From the NCBI RefSeq assembly GCF_900091725.1, contig NZ_FMBW01000049.1:1-64000 (forward strand): a stretch of DNA of 64,000 nucleotides, given 5' to 3'. The translations under genes and the position numbers were made by a program. The stretch comes from Streptomyces sp. DvalAA-43 (GTDB lineage Bacteria > Actinomycetota > Actinomycetes > Streptomycetales > Streptomycetaceae). Shown here piece by piece: positions 7,920-16,300 of this stretch. Position 1 is the stretch's first letter; the number at the start of each line of letters is the position of its first letter. The notes beneath the pieces were generated by a model, which had not been told where the DNA came from, ran no database searches, and saw only the letters and a program-made list of their open reading frames with translations.

Positions 7920-8678
7920 TCAGCCCCGTACGCCGCACAGATGCAGCAGCGCGGCCACCCGGCGGTACGGATCGGTCCGCCCGGCCCGGTCCTCCGCGGC
8001 CAGCACCTGCTCCAGTTCGGCGGCGGCCGGCAGCTCCACGTCGTTGCTCACGTTGTCCGTGAAGACACGCACCCCGTACCAGGCGTGCAGGGGGGCCGCG
8101 ATCCCGGCGAGCGTGGACGTCAGGGCGTCCAGCCGGTCGGCCCGCACCGTGAGGCCCAGCCGGTTGGTGTACGTGTCCGTGTCGAAGGCGGCCAGCGCCG
8201 CGCTCCAGTCCCCGGCGGTCCCGGGGCGCATCGCCAGCGCGTCCGCGTTCCGCACGAGCAGCGAGAGCAGCCCGCCCGGGGCCAGCATCCGGGCCAGGCC
8301 CGCCAGCATCGCGTCCGGCTCCCGCACGTACATCAGCACGCCGTGGCAGAGCACCACGTCGAAACTGCCGGGCAGGAAGTGCACCCCGGTGTCCAGGCCG
8401 TTGCCCTCGATCAGCCGGACCCGCTCGCGGATGCCCGCGGGCTCGCCGCCGAGCGCCTCCTTGGCCACCCGCAGCATCTCGGGATCGGACTCCAGACCGG
8501 TCACCGTGTGACCGGCCCTCGCCAGACGCAGCGCCTGGGTGCCCTGGCCCATGCCCACGTCGAGCACGCGCAGCCGCTGGCCGACCGGGAAGCGGGCCGC
8601 TATCTGCTCGTCCAGCTGCCGGGCCACGAGCTCCTGGCGGACGGTGTTGCGCAGCCCGCCGAGCCCCTTCAGCCACAC
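7920..8678 (-). CDS. SAM-dependent methyltransferase (class I); N-terminus may be longer
   Basis: A Rossmann-fold methyltransferase. Motif I reads LRVLDVGMGQGTQALRLA, motif II acidic residue in VTGLESDPEML, then GNGLDTG and FDVVLCHGVLMYV, as in UbiE/COQ5-like or Methyltransf_11/25 enzymes. The substrate is unknown. The annotated GTG 8678 is the first ATG/GTG in frame, but it has no ribosome binding site and in-frame protein-like sequence (DAVPVAGFSGASS) precedes it. A CTG at 8771-8769 in the same frame overlaps the TGA of the upstream DUF3043 gene (CTGA) and sits about 8 bases after GGAGAG, giving a 283-residue product beginning with STHISGSVGG. That non-canonical start is a real possibility. 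It follows the DUF3043 gene on the same strand. Confidence 0.85.
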   Translation of the reverse strand: MWLKGLGGLRNTVRQELVARQLDEQIAARFPVGQRLRVLDVGMGQGTQALRLARAGHTVTGLESDPEMLRVAKEALGGEPAGIRERVRLIEGNGLDTGVHFLPGSFDVVLCHGVLMYVREPDAMLAGLARMLAPGGLLSLLVRNADALAMRPGTAGDWSAALAAFDTDTYTNRLGLTVRADRLDALTSTLAGIAAPLHAWYGVRVFTDNVSNDVELPAAAELEQVLAAEDRAGRTDPYRRVAALLHLCGVRG

Positions 8679-8767
8679 CGAGGAGGCACCGGAGAACCCG
8701 GCGACGGGAACGGCATCAGCCGGCCGGCCGGCGGACGGACCGCCGACCGAGCCGGAGATGTGCGTAC

Positions 8768-9367
8768 TCAGGGCCGCTCTCCACGCTTGACCTGCGGCTT
8801 CGGCAGCCGGAGGCGACGCATCTGAAGCGTGCGCATCAGGCCGTAGGCGACCGCGCCGCGCTTGGGCGTATCGGGGAAGCGTGCGTTGAGCTGCTTCTTC
8901 AGGCGGAACGAGAGACCGATCGAGTCGACGACGATCAGCACGATCACGATGAGCCAGAGCAGCAGCGAGATGTTCTGGATGTTCTGCACCTGGATCACGC
9001 TCAGGATCAGAATGATCACGGCGAGCGGCAGGAAGAACTCCGCGATGCAGAAGCGCGAGTCCACGTAGTCGCGGACGAAGCGCCGCACCGGGCCCTTGTC
9101 ACGAGCCGGTAGATAGCGCTCGTCGCCACTGGCGAGCGCCTCACGCTGCTTGGCCATGTCAACACGGCGCGCTTCGCGCTGCCGCTTCATGGCCTCCTTG
9201 CGGTCGAGCGGCGCGCCACTGGAGGCACGACGGCGCTGCGACTGGGCGTCGCTGCGCTTGGGGGTGGGGCGACCCTTGGGAGCCTGCGGGTCGCGGGGCT
9301 GCTTGGAGAGGTCCGCCGTCACCTTGCCGGTGGGCGCCTTCTCTTCCTTAGAACGGCTACGGAACAC
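8768..9367 (-). CDS. DUF3043 membrane protein
   Basis: About 199 residues. The N-terminal half is basic, Gln/Arg-rich and probably cytoplasmic (KEEKAPTGKV, QPRDPQAPKGRPTPKRS). Two adjacent membrane segments follow (CIAEFFLPLAVIILILSVIQ and ISLLLWLIVIVLIVVDSIGL), then a basic C-terminal tail. This layout matches the actinobacterial DUF3043 family, whose function is unknown. GTG 9367 gives the usual family N-terminus (FRSRSKEEKAPT); a TTG three codons upstream (9376) is the alternative. Likely co-transcribed with the methyltransferase whose possible CTG start overlaps its stop. Divergent from pspA. Confidence 0.85.
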   Translation of the reverse strand: MFRSRSKEEKAPTGKVTADLSKQPRDPQAPKGRPTPKRSDAQSQRRRASSGAPLDRKEAMKRQREARRVDMAKQREALASGDERYLPARDKGPVRRFVRDYVDSRFCIAEFFLPLAVIILILSVIQVQNIQNISLLLWLIVIVLIVVDSIGLSFRLKKQLNARFPDTPKRGAVAYGLMRTLQMRRLRLPKPQVKRGERP

Positions 9368-9460
9368 AAGGCCCAAGGGTACGGGTTCGATCGCCCCGAC
9401 CCCAGGCCGGTCGGGAACGATCCGGCAACGGCCTGCGTCCTCGCAGGTGTACCGAGGTGT

Positions 9461-9484
9461 CCGGTACGGACGCCGGTACGGACG
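9461..9484. repeat. Perfect 12-base tandem duplication in the pspA/DUF3043 intergenic region
   Basis: CCGGTACGGACG occurs twice in immediate succession (9461-9472 and 9473-9484), in the roughly 300-base divergent gap between the DUF3043 gene and pspA. The gap otherwise holds no gene that I can see. Could be a regulator-binding repeat or a replication slip. Confidence 0.6.
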
Positions 9485-9664
9485 ACGGAACCGGGTTCCC
9501 CTGACCTCCGCCTACTCCCTGGGCCGGAGCGGTGGCCCGGTGCAGTCGTCCTTGGGGAGGAGCACATCCGTGCTCGAACAGTGCGGTAATAGAGGCAGGG
9601 CCCGTAGTGTGGGTTCTGTTGGAGTGCTGGAGCTCAGTCCGTCAGAAGGGGGCGCGCGAAGCCC

Positions 9665-10459
9665 ATGAGCGGTGTCATGAAGCGTATGGGGATGATCTTC
9701 CGCGCGAAGGCAAACAAGGCCCTTGACCGGGCCGAGGATCCGCGCGAGACCCTCGATTACTCGTACCAGAAGCAGCTCGAACTGCTTCAGAAGGTACGCC
9801 GCGGTGTCGCCGATGTGGCGACCTCGCGCAAGCGGCTGGAGCTGCAGCTGAATCAGCTGCAGGGGCAGTCGTCCAAGCTGGAGGACCAGGGCCGCAAGGC
9901 GCTCGCGCTCGGCCGCGAGGACCTGGCCCGCGAGGCGCTGTCCCGGCGTGCCGCGCTCCAGCAGCAGGTCACCGACCTGGAGACGCAGCACACCACGCTG
10001 CAGGGCGAGGAGGAGAAGCTCACCCTCGCGGCCCAGCGGCTGCAGGCCAAGGTCGATGCCTTCCGCACGAAGAAGGAGACGATCAAGGCCACCTATACCG
10101 CTGCCCAGGCGCAGACCCGGATCGGAGAGGCCTTCTCCGGGATCTCCGAGGAGATGGGCGACGTCGGCCTGGCGATCCAGCGGGCCGAGGACAAGACCCA
10201 GCAGCTCCAGGCACGGGCCGGTGCGATCGACGAGCTGCTCGCCTCCGGCGCCCTGGACGACCCGACCGGCACGGCGAAGGACGACATCGCCGCCGAGCTG
10301 GACCGGATCTCCGGTGGTACGGATGTGGAGCTGGAGCTCCAGCGCATGAAGGCCGAGCTGGCCGGCGGCTCCACCCCGCAGCAGGCGATCGAGGGCGGCC
10401 CGCAGGACGCCGCCCAGCAGCAGCAGTCGCAGTCCCCGCACAGGTTCGACAAGAGTTGA
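9665..10459 (+). CDS. pspA: PspA/IM30 family envelope-stress protein
   Basis: Peripheral membrane protein that assembles into scaffolds on stressed membranes and limits proton leak. The 264-residue sequence has the family N-terminal amphipathic start (MKRMGMIFRAKANKALDRAED, i.e. residues 5-25), then long heptad-rich coiled coil from about residue 30 to 170 (ELLQKVRRGVADVATSRKRL, LEDQGRKALALGREDLAREA). The C-terminal tail is Gln-rich and disordered. The start follows AGAAGGGG about 10 bases before the first ATG; two further in-frame ATGs lie within 21 bases. It is followed 9 bases later by pspAA and then by a two-component system, suggesting a stress-response locus. Confidence 0.93.
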   Translation: MSGVMKRMGMIFRAKANKALDRAEDPRETLDYSYQKQLELLQKVRRGVADVATSRKRLELQLNQLQGQSSKLEDQGRKALALGREDLAREALSRRAALQQQVTDLETQHTTLQGEEEKLTLAAQRLQAKVDAFRTKKETIKATYTAAQAQTRIGEAFSGISEEMGDVGLAIQRAEDKTQQLQARAGAIDELLASGALDDPTGTAKDDIAAELDRISGGTDVELELQRMKAELAGGSTPQQAIEGGPQDAAQQQQSQSPHRFDKS

Positions 10460-10468
10460 GGCGGCGTC

Positions 10469-10747
10469 ATGATCGTACGGATCATGGGGGAGGGCCAGGT
10501 CGCACTGGCCGACAGTCATCTTGCCGAGCTCGACGGGCTCGACGACGAGCTGCTCGCCGAGATGGAGAGCGGTGACGGACCGGGTTTCCGGGCCACGCTC
10601 CACGCGCTCCTGGCCAGGGTGCGCGAACTCGGCACAGCCCTGCCCGACGACTCCCTGGAGCCGTCCGACCTGATCCTTCCGGCGTCCGACGCGACCCTCG
10701 AAGAGGTGCGCGCCATGCTCCGCGACGACGGTCTGATCCCCGGCTGA
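10469..10747 (+). CDS. pspAA: PspA-associated protein PspAA
   Basis: A 92-residue protein directly downstream of pspA, a linkage known in Actinobacteria where PspAA is a partner of PspA. It begins MIVRIMGEGQVALADSHLAE and continues with an acidic helical body and the C-terminal SDATLEEVRAMLRDDGLIPG, matching the family pattern. No membrane segment. Presumably co-transcribed with pspA (9-base gap) and ended by the long hairpin just downstream. Confidence 0.88.
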   Translation: MIVRIMGEGQVALADSHLAELDGLDDELLAEMESGDGPGFRATLHALLARVRELGTALPDDSLEPSDLILPASDATLEEVRAMLRDDGLIPG

Positions 10748-10772
10748 CGCCGGTCGTTTCTCCAGCACCCGC

Positions 10773-10822
10773 ACGCACCCGTGCCCCGGGTCCGGTCCGC
10801 CGGACCCGGGGCACGGGTGCGT
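10773..10822. terminator. Strong terminator hairpin after pspA-pspAA
   Basis: A 22-bp perfect GC-rich stem (10773-10794 with 10801-10822) and 6-base loop, 26 bases past the pspAA stop. It separates the psp operon from the sensor kinase gene. Confidence 0.85.
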
Positions 10823-10928
10823 CCGCGGCGGGCCCGGCCGCCGCTCCGCGCACCCCCCGCGGCACCCGGCCCGATTCCCGCGACACGCCGGGACGCAACC
10901 TTGACGGCACGCCGTAACGTAGCTCGAC

Positions 10929-12185
10929 GTGACCACCCTCGGAACCGGGGTTCTGCGCAGCCGGCACTGGCTGCGCGACCATCCCCTCGCGCTGGACGCC
11001 GCGCTGGCCCTGGCCGTACTGGTGGCCATGATCACCGGATCGTTCGCCCACCCGGTCGCGGGGGAGGGGCTCGCCATCGGCCACCGCACGCCCGCGGTGA
11101 GCAGCGTGCTGCTGATGGTGTGCGCGGCCGTGGCGCTCATCTGGCGGCGGCGCAATCCCGTGGCCGTGCTCTCGGTCACCGCCGGGCTGACCGTCGTCGA
11201 GCTGGTGCGGTCCGATCCGCCCACCCCCGTGGTCGTGAGCACCGTGATCGCGCTGTACACCGTCGCCGCCCGCACCGACCGGCCCACCACCTGGCGGGTC
11301 GGCCTGCTGACCATGGCCGCGCTGACGGCGGCGGCGATGCTCTTCGGCCGCGCGCCCTGGTACAGCCAGGAGAACTTCGGGGTCTTCGCCTGGACCGGCA
11401 TGGCGGGCGCCGCGGGGGACGCCGTCCGCTCCCGGCGCGCCTTCATCGACGCGATCAGGGAACGGGCCGAACGGGCCGAGCGCAGCCGCGACGAGGAGGC
11501 CCGGCGGCGGGTCGCCGAGGAGCGGCTCCGGATCGCCCGTGACCTCCACGACGTCGTCGCCCATCACATCGCCCTGGTCAACGTCCAGGCCGGGGTGGCC
11601 GCCCACGTCATGGACCGGCGCCCCGACCAGGCCAAGGAGGCGCTGGCCCACGTCCGGGAGGCCAGCCGCTCCGCGCTCGACGAACTGCGGGCCACCGTCG
11701 GCCTGCTGCGCCAGTCCGGCGACCCGGAGGCGCCGACCGAACCCGCCCCGGGGCTCGCCGTCCTCGACGACCTGGTCGACACCGTCCGCCGGGCCGGGCT
11801 CCCCGTCGAGGTGGTCTACGCCGACCGGCGGCCCCCGCTGCCCGCGGCCGTCGACCTGGCCGCGTACCGGGTCATCCAGGAGGCGCTGACCAACGTCCGC
11901 AAACACGCGGGACCCGGGGCGAAGGCCGAGGTGAGCGTCGTACGGGTCGGGAACACGGCCGAGATCACCGTGATCGACAACGGCTCCGGCGGCGGCCCCG
12001 ACGGCGACGGCGGCGGCCATGGGCTGCTCGGGATGCGCGAACGCGTCACCGCGCTCGGCGGCACCCTCACCGCCGGGCCCCGCTACGGCGGCGGATTCCG
12101 GGTCCATGCGATCCTGCCCGTCGAGGCCCGCACCGTGGAGCCCGGGGAGCCGGGCGCGGCGGGCCGTACGGGGGAGAACGCATGA
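10929..12185 (+). CDS. NarL-type sensor histidine kinase
   Basis: A 418-residue membrane histidine kinase. Four to five hydrophobic segments fill residues 20-165, followed by a short coiled linker rich in Arg/Glu (about 170-200). The HisKA_3 dimerisation motif is RIARDLHDVVAHHIALVNVQ (phospho-acceptor His207). The ATPase domain shows the N-box EALTNVRKHAG and the G-boxes VIDNGSGGG and GHGLLGMRERV. GTG 10929 is used as start. Its last codons overlap the response regulator (ATGA at 12182-12185), so the two are coupled. The gene lies just past the psp operon; regulation of psp or of the adjacent RND exporter is possible but not shown. Confidence 0.92.
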   Translation: MTTLGTGVLRSRHWLRDHPLALDAALALAVLVAMITGSFAHPVAGEGLAIGHRTPAVSSVLLMVCAAVALIWRRRNPVAVLSVTAGLTVVELVRSDPPTPVVVSTVIALYTVAARTDRPTTWRVGLLTMAALTAAAMLFGRAPWYSQENFGVFAWTGMAGAAGDAVRSRRAFIDAIRERAERAERSRDEEARRRVAEERLRIARDLHDVVAHHIALVNVQAGVAAHVMDRRPDQAKEALAHVREASRSALDELRATVGLLRQSGDPEAPTEPAPGLAVLDDLVDTVRRAGLPVEVVYADRRPPLPAAVDLAAYRVIQEALTNVRKHAGPGAKAEVSVVRVGNTAEITVIDNGSGGGPDGDGGGHGLLGMRERVTALGGTLTAGPRYGGGFRVHAILPVEARTVEPGEPGAAGRTGENA

Positions 12186-12877
12186 CACCGCCCATCAAGG
12201 TGCTGCTCGTCGACGACCAGGCACTGCTGCGCAGCGCGTTCCGGGTGCTGGTCGACTCGGAGGCCGACATGGAGGTGGTCGGCGAGGCGGCGGACGGCGC
12301 GCAGGCCGTGGAGCTCGCCCGCTCGACCCGCGCCGACGTGGTGCTGATGGACATCCGGATGCCCGGTACCGACGGACTCGCCGCGACCCGCATGATCAGC
12401 GCCGATCCCGGCCTGTCCGGCGTACGGGTCGTCATGCTCACCACCTTCGAGGTGGACGAGTACGTGGTGCAGTCGCTGCGGGCGGGGGCGTCCGGCTTCC
12501 TCGGCAAGGGGGCGGAGCCGGAGGAACTGCTCAACGCCATCCGGGTCGCCGCGGGCGGCGAGGCGCTGCTCTCACCGGCCGCGACCAAGGGCCTGATCGC
12601 CACCTTCCTCGCGCAGGGCGGCAGTTCGGACGGGGACGGGCCGAGCGCCGCGGAGTACTCCGAGCGGCTCGCCGCGCTCACCGGCCGGGAGCGCGAGGTA
12701 CTCGTCCTGGTCGCCGGCGGCCTCTCCAACGACGAGATCGCCGAGCGGCTCGTCGTCAGCCCGCTCACCGTCAAGACCCATGTGAACAGGGCGATGGCGA
12801 AGCTGGGCGCCAGGGACCGGGCTCAATTGGTGGTAATTGCCTACGAATCCGGCCTGGTGCGCCCCAGGGTGGAGTGA
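12182..12877 (+). CDS. NarL/LuxR-family response regulator
   Basis: 231 residues. Receiver domain with the acidic pocket VDDQ and phospho-acceptor Asp57 in VLMDIRMPG, conserved Thr in VVMLTTFEVDEYV and Lys in FLGKGAEPEELL. The C-terminal LuxR-type helix-turn-helix reads LTGREREVLVLVAGGLSNDE followed by ERLVVSPLTVKTHVNRAMAKL. Start codon overlaps the stop of the cognate kinase (4 bases). A roughly 165-base gap separates it from the RND exporter gene, which may be a target. Confidence 0.94.
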   Translation: MTPPIKVLLVDDQALLRSAFRVLVDSEADMEVVGEAADGAQAVELARSTRADVVLMDIRMPGTDGLAATRMISADPGLSGVRVVMLTTFEVDEYVVQSLRAGASGFLGKGAEPEELLNAIRVAAGGEALLSPAATKGLIATFLAQGGSSDGDGPSAAEYSERLAALTGREREVLVLVAGGLSNDEIAERLVVSPLTVKTHVNRAMAKLGARDRAQLVVIAYESGLVRPRVE

Positions 12878-13041
12878 CGGGTGGAGATACGGCGTACTCC
12901 ACCTGCGGTATGCGCGCCCTCAGGAAGCGACCTGGGACCGACGCTTTCGCCCCTGCCCGTAGGACATCGTGTTACTGGGCCGGGTCTGTCCCCCAGCCGC
13001 CCGCCCACCTGCCGCGTAAGCCACAGAAGAGAGACCCACCC

Positions 13042-16000
13042 ATGTCCTGGCTGTCCAGATTCAGCCTCGCGCAACGGGCCCTGATCGGACTGATCTCGAT
13101 CGTCGCGCTCGTGTTCGGAGCGATCGCGATACCGCAGCTCAAGCAGCAGCTGCTGCCCACCATCGAACTCCCGATGGTGTCGGTCATCGCCCCCTACCAG
13201 GGTGCGTCCCCCGACGTGGTCGAGAAGCAGGTCGTCGAGCCGCTGGAGAACTCCGTCAAGGCCGTCGACGGAGTCACCGGCATCACCTCGACCGCCAGCG
13301 AGGGCAGCGCCGTCATCATGGCGTCCTTCGACTTCGGCAGCGAGGGCACCAAGCAGCTCGTCGCCGACATCCAGCAGGCGGTGAACCGCGCCCGCGCCCA
13401 GCTTCCCGACGACGTCGACCCGCAGGTCATCGCCGGTTCGACGGACGACCTCCCGGCCGTCGTCCTAGCCGTCACCTCCGACAAGGACCAGCAGGCGCTC
13501 GCCGACCAGCTGGACCGCACGGTCGTCCCCGCCCTGGAGGACATCAGCGGCGTCGGCCAGGTCTCGGTCGACGGTGTGCGGGACCTCCAGGTCTCCATCA
13601 CCCCCGACGACAAGAAGCTCGCCGCCGCCGGTCTGAACGCCATGACGCTCTCCCAGGCGCTCCAGGCGGGTGGCGCGACGGTCCCCGCCGGTTCCTTCTC
13701 CGAGTCGGGCAAGAGCCGCACCGTCCAGGTCGGCGGAGCCTTCACCTCCCTGAAGCAGATCGAGGACCTGCGGGTCACCCGCAAGGACCCGGCGACGGGC
13801 AAGCCCGGCACGCCGGTCCGCGTCGGTGACGTCGCCGAGGTGAAGCAGGAGCCGTCCACCGCGGTCTCCATCACCCGTACCAACGGCAGGCCGAGCCTCG
13901 CCGTGATGGCCACGATGGACAAGGACGGCAGCGCCGTCGCCATCTCGGACGCGGTCAAGGACAAGCTCCCCGACCTCCGCAAGGACCTCGGCGCCGGTGC
14001 CGAGCTGACCGTCGTCTCCGACCAGGGGCCCGCCGTCTCCAAGGCGATCTCCGGTCTGACCACCGAGGGCGCCCTCGGTCTGCTCTTCGCCGTCATCGTG
14101 ATCCTGGTCTTCCTCGCGTCGCTGCGCTCGACCCTGGTCACCGCGGTCTCCATCCCGCTCTCCGTGGTCCTCGCGCTGATCGTGCTCTGGACCCGCGACC
14201 TCTCGCTCAACATGCTGACGCTGGGCGCGCTCACCATCGCGATCGGCCGCGTCGTCGACGACTCGATCGTGGTCCTGGAGAACATCAAGCGGCACCTCGG
14301 CTACGGCGAGGAGCGCCAGTCGGCGATCATCACCGCGGTGAAGGAAGTGGCCGGCGCGGTCACCTCCTCGACCCTCACCACGGTCGCCGTCTTCCTGCCG
14401 ATCGGCCTCGTCGGCGGCATGGTCGGCGAGCTCTTCGGCTCCTTCTCCCTGACCGTCACCGCCGCCCTGCTGGCCTCCCTGCTGGTCTCGCTGACCGTGG
14501 TCCCCGTCCTGTCGTACTGGTTCCTGCGCGCACCCAAGGGTGCCGTGGAGAACCCGGACGAGGCCCGTCGCAAGGCCGAGGAGAAGGAAGCCCGCAGCCG
14601 GCTCCAGCTGCTCTACATCCCGGTGCTGCGCTTCGCCACCCGGCGCCGCATCACCAGTGTCGTCATCGCCGTCGCCGTGCTCTTCGGCACCTTCGGCATG
14701 GTCCCGCTGCTGAAGACCACCTTCTTCGACCAGGGCGAGCAGGAAGTCCTCTCCATCAAGCAGGAGCTCACCCCGGGCACCAGCCTGGCGGCCGCCGACC
14801 AGGCGTCCAAGAAGGTCGAGAAGGTCCTCGCCGACGACAAGGGCGTCAAGGACTACCAGGTCACCGTCGGCTCCTCCGGCTTCATGGCGGCCTTCGGCGG
14901 CGGCACCGGCGCCAACCAGGCCTCCTACCAGGTCACCCTGAAGGACTCGTCCGACTACGACGCCGCCCAGAAGCGCATCGAGAAGGCCCTGGGCAAGCTC
15001 GACGGCATCGGTGACACCACCCTCTCCGGGGGCGACGGCTTCGGCAGCCAGAACCTCAGCGTCGTGGTCAAGGCCGCCGACGGGGACGTGCTCAAGAAGG
15101 CGTCCGAGGAGGTGCGCGCCGAGGTGGCCAAGCTCAAGAACGTCTCCGACGTCCAGAGCGACCTCGCGCAGAGCGTCCCGCGGATCTCGGTCAAGGCCAC
15201 GCCCAAGGCCGCGGAGGCCGGTTTCGACCAGACCGCGCTCGGCGCGGCCGTCGCCGGAGCGGTGCGCGGCACCCCGTCCGGCAAGGCGATCATGGACGAC
15301 ACCGAGCGGGACGTCGTCATCAAGTCCGCCCACCCGGCCACCACGATGGCCGAGCTGAAGAACCTCTCCCTCGGCCCGGTCAAGCTCGGACAGATCGCCG
15401 ATGTCGAACTGGTCCCCGGACCGGTCTCGATGACCCGGATCGACGGGCAGCGCGCCGCGACGATCACCGCCAGGCCGCTCGGCGACGACACCGGCGCGGT
15501 CGGCACCGACCTCCAGAAGGCGGTCGACGGCCTGAAGCTCCCGGACGGTGCCACCGCCACCATCGGCGGCGTCACCGAGGACCAGTCCGACGCGTTCGTG
15601 AAGCTGGCCCTGGCCATGCTGGCGGCGATCTCGATCGTCTTCATGCTGCTGGTCGCCACCTTCCGGTCGCTCGTCCAGCCGCTGATCCTGCTGGTCTCCA
15701 TCCCGTTCGCGGCGACGGGCGCCATCGGCCTGCTCGTCATCACCGGCACCCCGATGGGCATCGCGGCGATGATCGGCATGCTGATGCTGATCGGCATCGT
15801 GGTGACCAACGCGATCGTGCTGATCGACCTGATCAACCAGTACCGCAAGCAGGGCATGGGCGTCGTCGAAGCGGTCATCGAGGGCGGCCGTCACCGGCTC
15901 CGCCCGATCCTGATGACCGCACTCGCGACGATCTTCGCCCTGCTCCCGATGGCGCTCGGCGTCACCGGCGAGGGCGGCTTCATCTCGCAGCCGCTCGCGG

Positions 16001-16203
16001 TGGTCGTGATCGGCGGCCTGGTCACCTCGACGCTGCTCACGCTGCTCCTGGTGCCGACGCTCTACGCGATGGTGGAGCTCCGCAAGGAGCGCCGCGCGAA
16101 GAAGAAGGCGGTCAAGCGGGCGCAGAAGGCGGGCCTGCCCGTCCCGGCGGAGCCGGAGGAGAGCGCCTCCGAGGCCCGGGAGGCCGAGCCCGCCCAGGCC
16201 TGA
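13042..16203 (+). CDS. RND-family efflux permease (AcrB/HAE1 type)
   Basis: A 1053-residue transporter. The ACR_tran layout is clear: an N-terminal helix (LIGLISIVALVFGAIAI), porter-domain loop with APYQGASPDVVEKQVVEPLE, a block of six helices in the middle (LGLLFAVIVILVFLAS and following, with the conserved helix-4 LGALTIAIGRVVDDSIVVLE), a second large loop, and six C-terminal helices (AAISIVFMLLVATFRSLVQP; MLIGIVVTNAIVLIDLINQY). In Gram-positive bacteria such proteins export drugs, lipids or peptides using the proton motive force, without an outer-membrane channel. No membrane-fusion partner is adjacent. ATG 13042 follows a GAAGAGAG-type binding site. A two-component system lies just upstream. 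Confidence 0.92.
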   Translation: MSWLSRFSLAQRALIGLISIVALVFGAIAIPQLKQQLLPTIELPMVSVIAPYQGASPDVVEKQVVEPLENSVKAVDGVTGITSTASEGSAVIMASFDFGSEGTKQLVADIQQAVNRARAQLPDDVDPQVIAGSTDDLPAVVLAVTSDKDQQALADQLDRTVVPALEDISGVGQVSVDGVRDLQVSITPDDKKLAAAGLNAMTLSQALQAGGATVPAGSFSESGKSRTVQVGGAFTSLKQIEDLRVTRKDPATGKPGTPVRVGDVAEVKQEPSTAVSITRTNGRPSLAVMATMDKDGSAVAISDAVKDKLPDLRKDLGAGAELTVVSDQGPAVSKAISGLTTEGALGLLFAVIVILVFLASLRSTLVTAVSIPLSVVLALIVLWTRDLSLNMLTLGALTIAIGRVVDDSIVVLENIKRHLGYGEERQSAIITAVKEVAGAVTSSTLTTVAVFLPIGLVGGMVGELFGSFSLTVTAALLASLLVSLTVVPVLSYWFLRAPKGAVENPDEARRKAEEKEARSRLQLLYIPVLRFATRRRITSVVIAVAVLFGTFGMVPLLKTTFFDQGEQEVLSIKQELTPGTSLAAADQASKKVEKVLADDKGVKDYQVTVGSSGFMAAFGGGTGANQASYQVTLKDSSDYDAAQKRIEKALGKLDGIGDTTLSGGDGFGSQNLSVVVKAADGDVLKKASEEVRAEVAKLKNVSDVQSDLAQSVPRISVKATPKAAEAGFDQTALGAAVAGAVRGTPSGKAIMDDTERDVVIKSAHPATTMAELKNLSLGPVKLGQIADVELVPGPVSMTRIDGQRAATITARPLGDDTGAVGTDLQKAVDGLKLPDGATATIGGVTEDQSDAFVKLALAMLAAISIVFMLLVATFRSLVQPLILLVSIPFAATGAIGLLVITGTPMGIAAMIGMLMLIGIVVTNAIVLIDLINQYRKQGMGVVEAVIEGGRHRLRPILMTALATIFALLPMALGVTGEGGFISQPLAVVVIGGLVTSTLLTLLLVPTLYAMVELRKERRAKKKAVKRAQKAGLPVPAEPEESASEAREAEPAQA

Positions 16204-16214
16204 CCCGGCACGAC

Positions 16215-16258
16215 GAGCGGGCCCTGTCCCACGCATCCGCGTGGGACAGGGCCCGCTC
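16215..16258. terminator. Bidirectional terminator between RND exporter and caspase gene
   Basis: Perfect 20-bp stem (16215-16234 with 16239-16258) with loop ATCC, between two convergent stops. It marks the downstream edge of the caspase-lipase module. Confidence 0.85.
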
Positions 16259-16300
16259 CATTTCTCCAGGGCTCCTTGCCGGTCGGAGACCGGCGGGCTC

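Noticed and set aside
9378..9397. GGGTTCGATCGCCCC resembling a tRNA T arm
   Set aside because: No cloverleaf can be drawn around it and it overlaps the start region of the DUF3043 gene.
12019..13041. In-frame extension of the RND exporter by 341 codons upstream
   Set aside because: That stretch overlaps the kinase and response-regulator genes in another frame and lacks transporter similarity; ATG 13042 gives the standard N-terminus.
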